Positions 52,209 through 63,210 of a DNA stretch of 64,000 nucleotides are shown here, one piece after another. The translations under genes were made by a program, and so were the position numbers. How positions within the stretch are numbered: position 1 is the first letter of the stretch; each line of letters begins with the position of its first letter. The stretch is from Candidozyma auris (Eukaryota; Ascomycota; Pichiomycetes; Serinales; Metschnikowiaceae): the NCBI RefSeq assembly GCF_003013715.1, contig NC_072813.1:2046001-2110000 (forward strand), written 5' to 3'. A model generated the notes under the pieces. It searched no databases and was not told the DNA's origin. It worked only from the letters and a program-made list of their open reading frames with translations.

Positions 52209-54092
52209 TCACAACCCAACCCACGATCGAATAAGTTCGCGGACTGCGTTAATACTAGCGAGAATAATCATGATTGTTCCAAAAGTACTAAAACTCAATG
52301 AACTCATAGACGCGGCCCTGGGATCAACATTTAATAAATGAGCAGTTGCAATTGCTCCACAGTTTATACCTAGCGTCACACCTCTCGTGACAAAATCGTC
52401 TGACGATATCCTAAGAAGGCTAAAAAAGGAGTCACCTACAAGCACACCCAAAATGCCGCTCAAAATAGTACAAACGGCCATCAAGGAAACAGATCCACCT
52501 AGAGCGCCAATAAGGGGAGTTCCAAGAGCTAATGTGACCAGTCTTCCTATGAAGCCAATGGACCTTTCTGGGCTAATACCGATGTGGTAGCAGACAAGCG
52601 GATAACAAAAAAATGTGAGTGCTATTGAAGCAAGAATGGGTGGCATGAGGACCCAAAAGTTGTTTTTGAAGTCTCGTCTATGGGTAAACATGGGTAAGGA
52701 TAAAGATACGATGGATATGTCCATCAATGATGAGAGAATGTCACCACATCCCGGCCAGAGGGGAACAGCAGTGAAATTTCGATGGAATTCGGGAATAATC
52801 TCTCCATTATTATACATGGCCTTGTTATTAAAAAGACGAAGATAAGTCTTTCCTGTCTTGTAAAACTGCAAATCCTGTAGAAAGCCTTGTGGGACACCTT
52901 TATGATAGATGAGCGAGCCAATGAAGCAGATAAATAATATCAAGACAGTTGAAATCAAAATTGGATGCGCAAATTTTCTCAAATGAGGAACTTTGATTGG
53001 TATTAGCAATGCAACATAATAAGACAACACAGTCAAACTGAGGTGATAGAAGAGCATTATATGAATGGAAGACACATAATACAAGGGTAGTGACACCACA
53101 AACATGGCAAAAAAAAGAAACCAATCGATGTAATTAGAAATGAACACAGTTGTGCTTCTTGAAATGCCTGACAAATGTGCAATCGGATCTTTTGATTTAT
53201 CTGCTTGCGAGAAACTGGATCTGAGTGACATGTGGGTATCCGAAGTAGCCTCAGATGGTTGTTCTTGGAGAATGTTTGGGGAAGTTGAGAACCTTCTCAA
53301 ATTATCCTCCTCCACGACATCCATCCCAATTGAGTTATTTGAACAGTTGTATGGTCTTGATTTATGCTCAGGGGCAGTTTTGACAGATCTTAACTGCGTC
53401 AAATCAATCGTGGTGATGTCGTTTATAGCTGAGATATATGAGTGATTAACATTCAAGAAGGGTAAGCCATTCATTTCTGAATCATCATTAGGCGATTCGC
53501 CCGATTCTTTGGGAATAAGATGAGCGCCAGTTGATGATCCATATTTATCATCAACCTTTAGAATACTTAATGCATATAGAAGTTTCTTGAGCAATATTAT
53601 TGAGTAAACATCGAATATCATCAATGCTGCTCCTCCCACAACAAAGACGCCAGCGATTTTTAAACATTCGATGAAGGTGATATGGTCGCTCAACGGAAGC
53701 ACGACGAATGATGGAATGAAGAACACATTGATCCATTTCAAGGAGAAATTCATGCTTGGTTTTATTATCATCAAATATTTCTCTAACATCCACCAAAATG
53801 CATTCCCTAACATCGCAATCGGCTTTTGACTAGAGTCCTTCAATGAAGCAACAGCATCGAGAACACATAAAGCTATAAGGTTGATCAACATGCCTAATAC
53901 TGAGGCGGGGAATTGAATCTTTAGTTCATCGCTTAAAAGTACGTTGAGGCCATACAAAATAGTGAACAAAATCACGATTCCCAACGGGATGATGATGAAT
54001 GAGTGGATGAGATGGTGACGAGAGAACCAGAGGCCATACCCAAATCCCACAGATAGCTCTTTAAGTAATACAAGCGGACTTCCTTTGATCAT
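52209..54092 (-). CDS. LrgA-LrgB fusion membrane protein (PLGG1-like)
   Basis: A 627-residue polytopic protein joining an LrgA/CidA-like half (about 20-180, block IQFPASVLGMLINLIALCVL) to an LrgB/CidB-like half (about 315-625). The halves are linked by a hydrophilic Ser/Asp-rich loop (about 185-310). The LrgB end shows LVTLALGTPLIGALGGSVSL and GVTLGINCGAIATAHLL, then DPRAASMSSLSFSTFGTIM, the family's GxxxGTAxA...AxSS pattern. In bacteria the two are separate proteins; B. subtilis PftAB imports pyruvate. In plants the same fusion is the plastid glycolate/glycerate carrier PLGG1. Fungal members are uncharacterised as far as I know. A carboxylate-transport role is inference. Confidence 0.88.
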   Translation of the reverse strand: MIKGSPLVLLKELSVGFGYGLWFSRHHLIHSFIIIPLGIVILFTILYGLNVLLSDELKIQFPASVLGMLINLIALCVLDAVASLKDSSQKPIAMLGNAFWWMLEKYLMIIKPSMNFSLKWINVFFIPSFVVLPLSDHITFIECLKIAGVFVVGGAALMIFDVYSIILLKKLLYALSILKVDDKYGSSTGAHLIPKESGESPNDDSEMNGLPFLNVNHSYISAINDITTIDLTQLRSVKTAPEHKSRPYNCSNNSIGMDVVEEDNLRRFSTSPNILQEQPSEATSDTHMSLRSSFSQADKSKDPIAHLSGISRSTTVFISNYIDWFLFFAMFVVSLPLYYVSSIHIMLFYHLSLTVLSYYVALLIPIKVPHLRKFAHPILISTVLILFICFIGSLIYHKGVPQGFLQDLQFYKTGKTYLRLFNNKAMYNNGEIIPEFHRNFTAVPLWPGCGDILSSLMDISIVSLSLPMFTHRRDFKNNFWVLMPPILASIALTFFCYPLVCYHIGISPERSIGFIGRLVTLALGTPLIGALGGSVSLMAVCTILSGILGVLVGDSFFSLLRISSDDFVTRGVTLGINCGAIATAHLLNVDPRAASMSSLSFSTFGTIMIILASINAVRELIRSWVGL

Positions 54093-54453
54093 TTATGGTG
54101 CAATAAGGATGGACGGATTCTTTAATCATTAAGCCGGCTACACGCTAATACCGCGGATAGGCTACCTCGGTGGTCATATGGAGTGAAGCACATGACACCA
54201 CAGAGGCTCCCTTGAAAGAACTCCACCTTTCATGATTCAAACGATCTTTGCCCTGCTGAATATGCTCTTAATTTTACTATCGATAGGAGACTACATCAGA
54301 ACTAAGAAGAGGTTTTTTCCAATAAGCAGGTTTTAGATATGGAGAAAGAGAGACACAGTGATTAAACCTCAAAGAGAATTTGCGCCATAACTAGTGCTGG
54401 CATTGATGAAATGAAGTATGTGTATTTGCATGGGTTCGTCAACATGATGACTA
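54093..54453. other. Intergenic, promoter of the LrgA-LrgB gene
   Basis: 361 bases holding the LrgAB-like gene's promoter and the NDUFS6 3' end. A CCGCGG palindrome at 54151-54156 and a CTCGG at 54166-54170 might be zinc-cluster half-sites. No gene is seen. Confidence 0.4.
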
Positions 54454-54912
54454 TTAGTTTTCATTGCTCTGAATCAAGTCTTTGTACTCTTCTTTAGCGT
54501 ATCTCAAGCCGCAGTAGCCACAAGTAGCTGCCTTAGGCTGGTCCAAGTTAATGAAGACCTTAGGGTGTCCCTGCAACGTTGATCCTTTATTACCATCACA
54601 AACAGCGATATTCCCATGCTCTATGAATCTAATAGGTTCCTGAGCTATCAAGTTTATGGCAGCATAAGGTTGAGGCTGATCGCTTAAATCTCTTTGAACG
54701 AATCTTACGGCATTCTCTGCAATGACATCGTCCTTGGGTTTTTGACTAGGAGTCCAGGTTTGTGTTCTATTAGGTGCCTGAAGAGCGTTTGGATTGTGCT
54801 GTAATTCTTCCTTGGTGAGACTAGTGGCGGTATTTTTCCTAGCAGGAAAGACACCTGACTGTAGCACAGCACGAGTAACAGTGAAAGCTCTCTTCGAGGA
54901 GCGGCTCAACAT
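54454..54912 (-). CDS. NADH dehydrogenase (complex I) zinc-binding subunit, NDUFS6 type
   Basis: A 152-residue mitochondrial complex I subunit (13-kDa A / NUMM in Yarrowia) with an Arg/Ser-rich import sequence (MLSRSSKRAFTVTRAVLQSG). The conserved C-terminal zinc site is IAVCDG, then GHPKVFINLD and CGYCGLRY. The blocks QTWTPSQKPKDDVI and RFVQRDLSDQPQP are also typical. S. cerevisiae and its relatives lack complex I, so this gene excludes that lineage. Confidence 0.94.
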   Translation of the reverse strand: MLSRSSKRAFTVTRAVLQSGVFPARKNTATSLTKEELQHNPNALQAPNRTQTWTPSQKPKDDVIAENAVRFVQRDLSDQPQPYAAINLIAQEPIRFIEHGNIAVCDGNKGSTLQGHPKVFINLDQPKAATCGYCGLRYAKEEYKDLIQSNEN

Positions 54913-55184
54913 GTTGGATTGAAAGTTCGGGGGGATCCTAGAAAAGCGCTACTGTAATAATTTTCGAAAGGTTGTCATTGGATACCTCACCAATGGTCCT
55001 ACATATAAGGTATCAAACATACCATGAATTTGCTAAACAATAAACGGCGTAAAAGTCAAGTCAAACTAGATTCTAGATTAGGAAAAAAAAAGAGGAAAGT
55101 ATAGAAGCCGAGAACCTAGAGCTATAGGTGCCGGTGAAAATTTTCGTAACACCCACATGATCGTAAGCAAAGCTAGCTTGCCCA

Positions 55185-55781
55185 TTACAAGACAACGCAT
55201 TTCTTCTTCTTCTCCTTCTTCTCCCTAGTCAGCAAGGATGCTCTTGTGGCAGTCTCAAAAACTTCCTTCACGCCTTGGCCAGTTCTTGCGGAGCATTCCA
55301 AGTAGTACTGAGTACCAATCTTTTGCGCAACGGCTCTCCCCTCGGCCTCGGAAACAGGCTGCTGGTTCTCCTGTGATAACTGCTTGATGGTGACGGGGTC
55401 ATTCCTCAAATCCACCTTGCAACCAACCAAGATGATTGGAACGCCCTGACAAAAATGCAAAACTTCCGAAATCCATTTCTCCAAAACGTTGTCTAACGAA
55501 TCCGGTGAGTCAATTGAGAAGCAGATCAATATCACATTTGAATCGGGATACGACAAGGGCCTCAATCTGTCGTAGTCTTCCTGACCGGCAGTATCCCAGA
55601 GAGCTAACTCAACCTTCCTTCCATCAACTTCAACATCAGCGACATAATTCTCGAAGACAGTTGGCACATAAACCTCTGGAAATGTACCCTTAGAGAAAAC
55701 AATCAAAAGACAAGTTTTTCCACAGGCACCATCTCCAACGATGACTAGCTTTCTACGGAATTCGGCGGGAGGAGGAACCAT
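55185..55781 (-). CDS. RHO1: Rho1 small GTPase
   Basis: An essential GTPase controlling 1,3-beta-glucan synthase, Pkc1 and actin. The 198-residue protein has the P-loop GDGACGKT (residues 13-20), switch I ([15 protein letters not shown]), switch II ([19 protein letters not shown]), GCKVDLRND and [11 protein letters not shown] polybasic tail and the geranylgeranyl box CVVL follow. The tail [12 protein letters not shown] is like that of C. albicans Rho1 rather than S. cerevisiae. The start is the only plausible ATG. A 3-kb gene-free region lies upstream, suggesting extensive regulation or a long leader. Confidence 0.97.
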   Translation of the reverse strand: MVPPPAEFRRKLVIVGDGACGKTCLLIVFSKGTFPEVYVPTVFENYVADVEVDGRKVELALWDTAGQEDYDRLRPLSYPDSNVILICFSIDSPDSLDNVLEKWISEVLHFCQGVPIILVGCKVDLRNDPVTIKQLSQENQQPVSEAEGRAVAQKIGTQYYLECSARTGQGVKEVFETATRASLLTREKKEKKKKCVVL

Positions 55782-58700
55782 TCTCTGAATGTTAGCACTG
55801 GATCACAGTAGTACTCGACTTTGTTATCGACTGATGATGTCTTATGTGAGAATAGTGAACACTGATCAGGGTTGAGTCTGGGGATACACAAAAGTCAGCT
55901 CAAGTAATTAAAATACGTACGTGTAATTGTTCTTAAGTAGAACTTGCCCTCGAAAATAGATTTATTGGAGACTCAGTAAACAAGATGGCGACACTTGTTT
56001 AGAATTGTGATTGCAGCTTCAACGAAGTTATACTCTGTTGTGGTGTAGCCAAAAGGCCTTGGTGTTGAAGTACGGGTAAATATGAAGTGTATGTGTATTT
56101 TTTTTCCCTGGATTTCCACTTCGTCCAAGGGGAGAAATCAAGAAGGCACGGGTGCGGGCCCGACAACCAGACTCGCGGCGTAACAGCTGTCAGGAGGGTG
56201 CTCAGCCCGCCAAGAGGCACGCTCTTCACACCAAATCCCTGAATCTTTCTTTCACATCAAATAATTTGCATCTAGTCAATTGATAAGTAGAGGCGAACAC
56301 ATACTTACAGTGAATTTGACTTCATGTGATTGGCTTCGTGTAATTGTGAGCGATACCATCTGCATCTTCCACTCTATATTTGGAATTGAGTTACTTGCAC
56401 GTGAGAAGGTTAAAAAAGTGCCTCAGTGAGATTCGAAGACCCCTTTGGAGCGGACAGCGTGAAAATGAGTTTTGCGAGGATCACCATAGAACCATCAACG
56501 GTGGAAACTTTGCCTTTCATCCCATTTTTTTTTTTTTTTTTTTTAAATTCTATTTTTTCCTCTTAGTTTCATGTAAGGACCATGGAAAATTACCAGTAAA
56601 GAGTCATTGATCCGATCTTCCCGTACCTCTGTCAAAAAGCCGTACGACTCTACGACTGTGGTTATCAAGTCTATATAAGTCCCTAGAGTACGCTAGCACT
56701 TAGTCTCGACCTAGGGAATTAAATATGTCAAAAGCTACTATGTGCGAGCCTAACACATTCTCCTTCTGACTGCAAATTACGCCAACTACAAGGTTGTTAC
56801 CTATCACTTACAAAGGGCGACGACAGCTAGGGAACGAGGTAGCGACCCTTCCAGAGCTCCTGACTCGAGCCTTCAGGTCGGCGATGCGACGAGTTACTCC
56901 AATGGGTTAATAAATGCACACTTAATGACGAGTGGAAATTCATCGAATAGTCACGGCTGAATTTCAGAGTGGACCATTCGCACCGCACGGTAATGGATTG
57001 ACACCAGTTGAGGATATTAGGCGCTTTGTTTTCTATAATGATATAGTTTTCGAGTTAGTATGGAAGTGGCAACACTGAAATCCTAACGCTCCTCTGATAC
57101 ATGAAATCTTTCTATTAAAAAAAAAAAAAAACAAACAGACTCCAAACTAGCCATAATACCGATTCTGGACCAAGTTAAAATTTGTGGGTCTAATTTAGAG
57201 GTGAGCAATTCAATTTTTCTTCACTTGATAGTCGCATTGCCGCATATTTTACATACCAGGGAAGCTTGAAATTATAATTTCAGATTATCTCGCACGAATT
57301 CCGTGCACCGGTGGCATTCGCAAAATGTTACTATGAAAATAGTTCCACAGCAAATTTACATGCCTCAAACTGGGCAATTGAACGTACAAAAAAAGCCGTC
57401 AAATTTTTTCGCTCTCGATACGGTATGTAGTCTCGCGAGAACAATTTTATTCTGGGAGTCAAGGCAGGATGAGACCAAACAATCTTAAAACGAAGATTCC
57501 TAAATGAACGTTGGTATGCCTAGCCCTCCAGAACATTTCCGATAGGGGCCTGTGTATTGGTTAGCGCAGCAAGCGAACAAGTTTTCAAGCTTTTATGCCG
57601 TTGAGTGGAGGTGCCGTCTATCATTACTATTCGCGAGGAAAGGAAGACTTTTGAAATCGGATAGAAAAAAGTGACACCAAAACTTTATTGAACTGAAGAA
57701 CCTTTTTGCTTTTCTTAGCTGGAAAGCTGTCTCAACCCTCGAATCTCAACAACCCCGTTCTCAATGAAAACATGAAAGAATGATTCACTAGACATTTGAA
57801 GACCACTGCTTAGGCGAAAATCATCGGCACCAACATGGCTAGCAAATCGCGAACTCTGGCTTGCCAAACAAGTTATTCTTCTTCCGACTCTATGACAATC
57901 CAAAATGAGCTTTTGAGGACCTGCCCTCTCTTGTTGAAGCTGAGAAAGCAATTTTGCAATTTCTTAGCCATCGCTGTTCTTGTCATCGACTTCATTACTA
58001 TAAAATCATGCTACTCTGGTTTCTCTTGCTTTTAACCTCCTCTTCTCTGACTTCCCTCCTCTGACTTGCTTCTTAAAAGACAAGCTCATCCATACTCACT
58101 GAGCCTCTCACGCCTGTGCAAACTCGGATCTGGTTTAAAGCCTAATCTGCTAGTGGATATGATGCACTCGAGCACGATAAAATTGTCGTCAGGAAGTTAC
58201 GAAAACGTGTCCACGTTCGCTAAAGCACTTGAGCTTTAGTTACATTCAAGAACTAGGCATGGTCAATCGAGCGAAGGGTATCCATCTGTGGGGTAAGCAT
58301 CGTGTTTGATGTCAAATGATTCAAAAATACCCAGAGTAAGTACAGGCCAGCACTCATAGCGTAACTTGACATTTTAGAGCGAAACAGATTGTTTATCCTG
58401 ACTTGTGATACAAAAGTTGGGTACGTAAAAATCTGCAGGTTATCAAATTCGGGGTTTTTAATGTTGAGATTATGAATGTTGATCTGCTGTCGTATACCTC
58501 GTTGTAGACAGATTTTCGAAGAGTATGGAGGTAGCTATAACAACAAATAATTTAATAAATGCTACAACGGGATCCAGTCCTCTGCTAAATTGCTCTCAGT
58601 ATTCTTATCGTGGTTAGATTGGAGGTTGAATGGAGACGATACAAATGAAAGGTAGAAATCCCGTGAGATGAAATTTTTATAGCTTAAAGACTCCTACAAT

Positions 58701-58816
58701 GAGCCCGGCTCACAAATTTACCCGGCGAAGAGCAAGGAATCTTCCACTTCATCCTGACTCATTATCCTGTTCTACCTACGCGAGTAATTCGAAAAATTGA
58801 CCAAACACTAATTCTA
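55782..58816. other. 3-kb gene-free interval upstream of RHO1
   Basis: The longest gap in the window, between the RHO1 start and the TRM10 stop. It includes a G+C-rich patch (about 56140-56220), a pure run of 20 T (56525-56544) and a run of 15 A (57117-57131). Open frames are short. Two suggest broken coding sequence (57715-57951 minus, and an ATG frame near 57330 ending at a GTATGT), but neither is convincing. No tRNA-like box pair was found. It may contain a non-coding RNA, a long RHO1 leader or decayed sequence. Confidence 0.5.
56525..56544. repeat. Poly(T) run of 20
   Basis: An uninterrupted run of 20 T on the plus strand (poly(A) with respect to RHO1), about 745 bases upstream of the RHO1 ATG. 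Poly(dA:dT) tracts exclude nucleosomes at yeast promoters. A matching 15-A run lies at 57117-57131. Confidence 0.8.
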
Positions 58817-59791
58817 TCACTTTTCTGGCTCATCAGCTACTTCGACTTTTGGATCGGTTGTCTCAACCAATCGATTCTCGCAAGTGAAATTGAGCTTTCG
58901 AGGAGGAAGCACTGTGTTGAACGCTTCCTCCCAGTTTCCTCCTTTTTCAAACCACATACACATAATCTCGAAAACATGCGACGTTGCTAAAACTTGTCTT
59001 CCATTCAAATGAATATACTTTCCTATCGGTAACCTTGCAGCTTTGATACCCAACTTTTCGGCTTTCTCAAGACAAAGCTTTTTGTGTCTGTTCTTGTCGA
59101 CAATTCCACCAACAATGTATTTGACACCAGATTGGAGTTCGGTAAGCTCTTCATCAGTGTCGGCAGTTAAGTACACATATTGCGAACGCTTACCAGACTC
59201 ATTTGGGATTATTTCATCTAGGGAAGTATTGGTCATAAACTCAATATCCCTCCATTTTGCATAGTCAGGTAGAGAGCCTTCGAAACGTTCCCTTAATCTT
59301 CTGTTAAAAGATGAAATCGTGAGTTCTAATTTATGCGTTGAATGTCTCATCGCAGAGTAACATCTAGTTATTTGATTACTTAGCGATACGATCTCCTTGT
59401 CGTTCATGAGATCATCAAAGTCACAATCCATGATGACAGTGACATCTGTGCTTTCTTGTTGCAGAGGTATGCTGCGCTTTGTCGATCCAGGTCCTTGCGG
59501 AGTGGATTCAGTACCTCCGTTTATCTTCATCTCGGCCTTTCTCTTCCTTGCAGCCAACTTTTTCTCCCTTCGCCTTTTTCTATAGGTCTCTTTTTGTTCT
59601 TCCCACCGCTGTTTTTTTTGTAGTTTTTTCCAGGCATTCTTCGACATTCCCTCGGGCAAATTCATCCTGCTGGATTTTTCAGGTATATTTGGACAGGCTC
59701 TCTGCAGCATTGGGAAAGGTATCGTTTTGAGTTTATATGATACTTCGCGCGAGATGAGGACCAAGTTGTTTTCTGTGGGACACGCCCGCAT
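58817..59791 (-). CDS. TRM10: tRNA (guanine-9-N1) methyltransferase
   Basis: A SPOUT-fold, SAM-dependent enzyme methylating G9 of tRNAs. Visible are PEGMSKNAWKKLQKKQRWEE and a basic coil. The catalytic domain has VIMDCDFDDLMNDKEIVSLS, QITRCYSAMR, VYLTADTDEEL, GVKYIVGGIVDKNRHKKLCL, LPIGKYI and VLPPRKLNF. All match yeast Trm10 (293). The first ATG gives 324 residues and lies 22 bases from the upstream gene's stop. The Met at residue 28 (59710) gives 297, nearer the family length, and may be the real start. Confidence 0.94.
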   Translation of the reverse strand: MRACPTENNLVLISREVSYKLKTIPFPMLQRACPNIPEKSSRMNLPEGMSKNAWKKLQKKQRWEEQKETYRKRRREKKLAARKRKAEMKINGGTESTPQGPGSTKRSIPLQQESTDVTVIMDCDFDDLMNDKEIVSLSNQITRCYSAMRHSTHKLELTISSFNRRLRERFEGSLPDYAKWRDIEFMTNTSLDEIIPNESGKRSQYVYLTADTDEELTELQSGVKYIVGGIVDKNRHKKLCLEKAEKLGIKAARLPIGKYIHLNGRQVLATSHVFEIMCMWFEKGGNWEEAFNTVLPPRKLNFTCENRLVETTDPKVEVADEPEK

Positions 59792-59813
59792 GTATATTTA
59801 CGTAGTATGAAAC

Positions 59814-62800
59814 TTACACATCAAGCATCTCTTCGAATGGCATTTCACTGAGAAGATCAAATGCTGTAGCCATCTCTAAATCATACCCAAAGCGCTCTAA
59901 ATCGGCAGAAGGATCTGAAATCATCATGTCCTTGTCCTGTGTTACCAGTTCATCACGATTATCTGCACCCTTTGTTGTGGGTGTTATCGGTGCCTTAAAA
60001 TCGATTGCGTCTTGAGAATTCCCCGCCAATGCCATGTCATGCTTGAGTGATAAAACTTGAAGCCAAATTTTATCGATTTCGGAGTTCGTTGAGCTTTTCA
60101 GTGGTACAGTCGAGGAGTCGGTTGCTAAATTCGACTGCAAAGTCTCCGATGTGTAAGGCTTAGATCTATACAAATCTTTATCCATATTTGTAGTAAAGCC
60201 ATAAGTACAGAATTCTGTTTTCGAGAATTTTGACAATGTGCTTTCACAAATGGTTACCAACACCTTGACTTGGTCATAGGTGTATCGGATCGAATATAGT
60301 TGGGAAGCTTTGAGGTAGTTGTCCTCATAAAATTGAGTCAACGTGATTGTCTTCAATAAATACGTTTGCCCTCTAGTGATTCTCCAGGCATAGTAGTATC
60401 TATTGCTCAACTTGCTTATAGCCGATATGGTGAATTCAGCTGCTCTTGTCACCGCTGATGAGAGTTGGCAGAGAAGCTGAAAATAGTTAAAGTATGCGTT
60501 ATCAGTACGCCACAATCTCTCATGATCCGGAGACTTTTTGAGGTGAAAAATTAAATAGTTCACTCTCACGATTACCGAAAGATTGATCTGATTAGATTTG
60601 TGAATTGCCATTTCAAGAGTAGGGTTGATTATCATATCACTTATCACTTCACTTTTTCCAAGAAGTGTAACGTAATGTGGCATAATATCCCCAATGCTAG
60701 TGAGAAGACTTTTCCTAAGATAAAAATAGGAGATACCGACATCCTTTGACTCATAGAATAGATAAATGTGGAAGTAGACGGAGATCAAAAATGTCTTGAG
60801 TGAAAGATAGATTTTCACCTTCATATTCCTGGTCGCTACCGCCTGGTCATCCACACCAGAACGGACGATACAGTCACTTAGCGTACCAAGGTTGTTGTAA
60901 AGATCAACTTCAAAATCTGACAAATCTTCACATAGGGTTGGCAAGTTTGTGCCCTGCCTGATGTCTAGCGCATAAGAGAGGATTTTTCTTAATTTTGGTG
61001 AAGGTAAACAACTTTTTAGTCGGATGGTAGTGGCTCTATCCTTTGAGATATCTCGTATGTTTTCACTGCCTGGTTCACATACGGGATCCACGATATCAAA
61101 GTATCTTTCGTCTGTTGATGGTGGGTTGCCAAAAGAATAACTTAAATGAAGATCTGAAGCCACAAGATACCACCAGATCTTTCTTGTTATGTGTCTCATC
61201 TTGGAATCTGAAATTTTCATCAGGCTCTCGATTCATGCCCAATGAATAGGCGGTTTGTATAAGCACAGAGTTTAGAACCTGAGAGTCCCCACCGTCAGCT
61301 CCATCGCCGTCTTCTGGAGCATAAGTGTGATAAAGACGTAAAAACAAAGCAAGTTGAAGAACAGTAAAATTACTTCGTCTCAATATTTGAAATTGATCAA
61401 GGCATAAGCTTGCAACATCGATGATGTTGATATTTATTGGGTTGTTCATCAAGTATTGTATGACCTTGTCCTCATCATTCGGATTGGGGTTATTGAGAAT
61501 CGCTTCATTGAGGGCACTGTTGTTCGAGAACAACGAGAGGTACGCAAGACGAACAATTATAAGCAAAATGCCGACAGTAGCAAAGTCTAGCTTCTTTGCA
61601 ATCCTGATTTTATCAATTGGAACGTCATCGTAAGACTCAGGTCCTATAATGCTTTCGACATCTTTTCGAAAATAATCTTCATCAATAAAGGGCATGTATG
61701 TATATACTGAATGGAAGAATCGTGTGATTAATTTCCACAATACCCTCTTCTTCGGTAGTACAACCTCAATTTTCTCGATGATTTGAAGCTCTCTATAGAT
61801 TTGTCCATCAAATACAGTGAGACCCAAGGACAAAGTATGCTTATTCAAAAGCACCTTTTGCATACTCGTTTTCTGCCTCGCTCTTATGACCTTCTCGTAA
61901 GGAATCATGTCATCTACACCATCTGTCTGAAGAGCACGCCTTTCAAATTGCTTTTCCAGATGTTCATCTTCTCTGCCTTTGGATAAAATAGTAGCTGTAC
62001 TCTCATCATTCATTTCATCAGAGGTTTGCGCAAACATGAGTGCCACAGAACGACTTAAAAATTGTCCCTTGGTTGAGAATTTTTCTTTTTTGGAGACAAC
62101 GTAATCCCACATAAGCCTCAAACCATAATCCCTCTTCATCAATGATGACCATGCAAAGGGGCCAAAATTGAGTCTTCTTAAATGATCTTTGTAGTGAACA
62201 GAAGAATATCCATGGTAAAAATTTATTGTGTCCTTTATGTGAGCATGAGGGTTAACCCCAATAAAATACGGAGCATGGGAAGATTGGCAATTATCCAATG
62301 GCGATTTCCTCGACGGGCTTCCCAGAAATGGATGAGATACGGATAGTCCTTCTCCATGCGCCGTGCGATCTCCTTCGAAAATCGGACGATAATCATGACG
62401 AATGTCAAGGTCTGGATGGCGGATTTCGGGCAAGCTGTTTCTTTCAAACAATGATGAGTGTATTCTTCTCGCGTGATTATTGGTAGCTTGATGATTAAAT
62501 GGTGGGAGCGATGAAGGCTGGGGCCTATTTTGCTCTGATGAGCTTTGCACTATTGATGGAATCGGAAATGAGTTAGTGATGGAACCTGACGCATAGGACT
62601 GCTGTTGTGTTGGAGTAATTCCACAATTGCTTGCATTGTTCGAGTGCAGCGTTATCGACGGGAGTGTTGATACAGAGTATCCAGGGCTATTTTGACTTGC
62701 ATGCGAAGCATTTATAGAGGGCAGCGACTGTGATAGGGATTTAGATTTACCGTTAAGAAATGCACTCTCCAAGTTGTGAATTCGATCCTTGAGGTGCTTG

Positions 62801-63210
62801 AGGTATGCCTTGTTCTCTGAGAGCGTGTTGTTCGCAGCGAACATCTGCTTAGCACTATCATCTCTTTTCCTTCTCTTGTTTATCAAGTCGTCATCCTGGA
62901 ATTTGTTACCTCTCGAAAGATTAGACTTCGTCATGGGAAGTCGAAGCTCGAGAAAACCCTTCATGACATTGTCCGCTTGTGGTTCGTCGTACGTACAAGT
63001 ATTTGTTTGATGAAACTTGACGCAGTTGGAACATGGCCGTTGCTTATCACATCTGACCTTCCTTTTTCGGCAGTTCTTACAAACTATAATTCCCCGTGGT
63101 TTTCGTTTTCTTCTCTTATCGCTCTCTAGCTTGATATTCGGTTGTGGTGCCGCTCCCTCCAAATTCTCTCGCGTCAAAGATGTGTCTGCCAGATCTTTCG
63201 AAGATACCAT
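59814..63210 (-). CDS. Zn2Cys6 transcription factor, frame broken by a one-base shift
   Basis: Two overlapping frames make one fungal zinc-cluster regulator of about 1,100 residues. Frame A (63210-61096) starts MVSSKDLADT. It has the Zn2Cys6 domain (Cys44, 47, 54, 60, 63, 72 in CKNCRKRKVRCDKQRPCSNC), a coiled coil, a Ser/Pro/Asn linker and the first half of the fungal_trans domain up to AYSLGMNREPDE. Frame B (61220-59814) continues with RKIWWYLVASDLHLSYSFGN, the rest of that domain, and an acidic C-terminal tail (FDLLSEMPFEEML) typical of an activation domain. The frames meet at about 61232-61200. The run of four A (minus strand, 61217-61214) is the likely slip; one base fewer joins them. No splice sites fit. 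The middle region recalls Hap1-type factors, but I do not assign a name. Confidence 0.85.

Noticed and set aside
57331..57429. ATG frame running into GTATGT, resembling a first exon
   Set aside because: No branch site and acceptor leading to a sensible second exon were found in the following several hundred bases.
57715..57951. Minus-strand frame ending SFFHVFIENGVVEIRGLRQL, protein-like
   Set aside because: It starts with TTG. A possible acceptor (TTTCTCAG) lies just upstream, but I found no TACTAAC branch site or GTATGT donor to make a first exon.
61096..61220. Spliceosomal intron as explanation for the zinc-cluster frame change
   Set aside because: No GTATGT or TACTAAC occurs in the short interval where the frames must switch.
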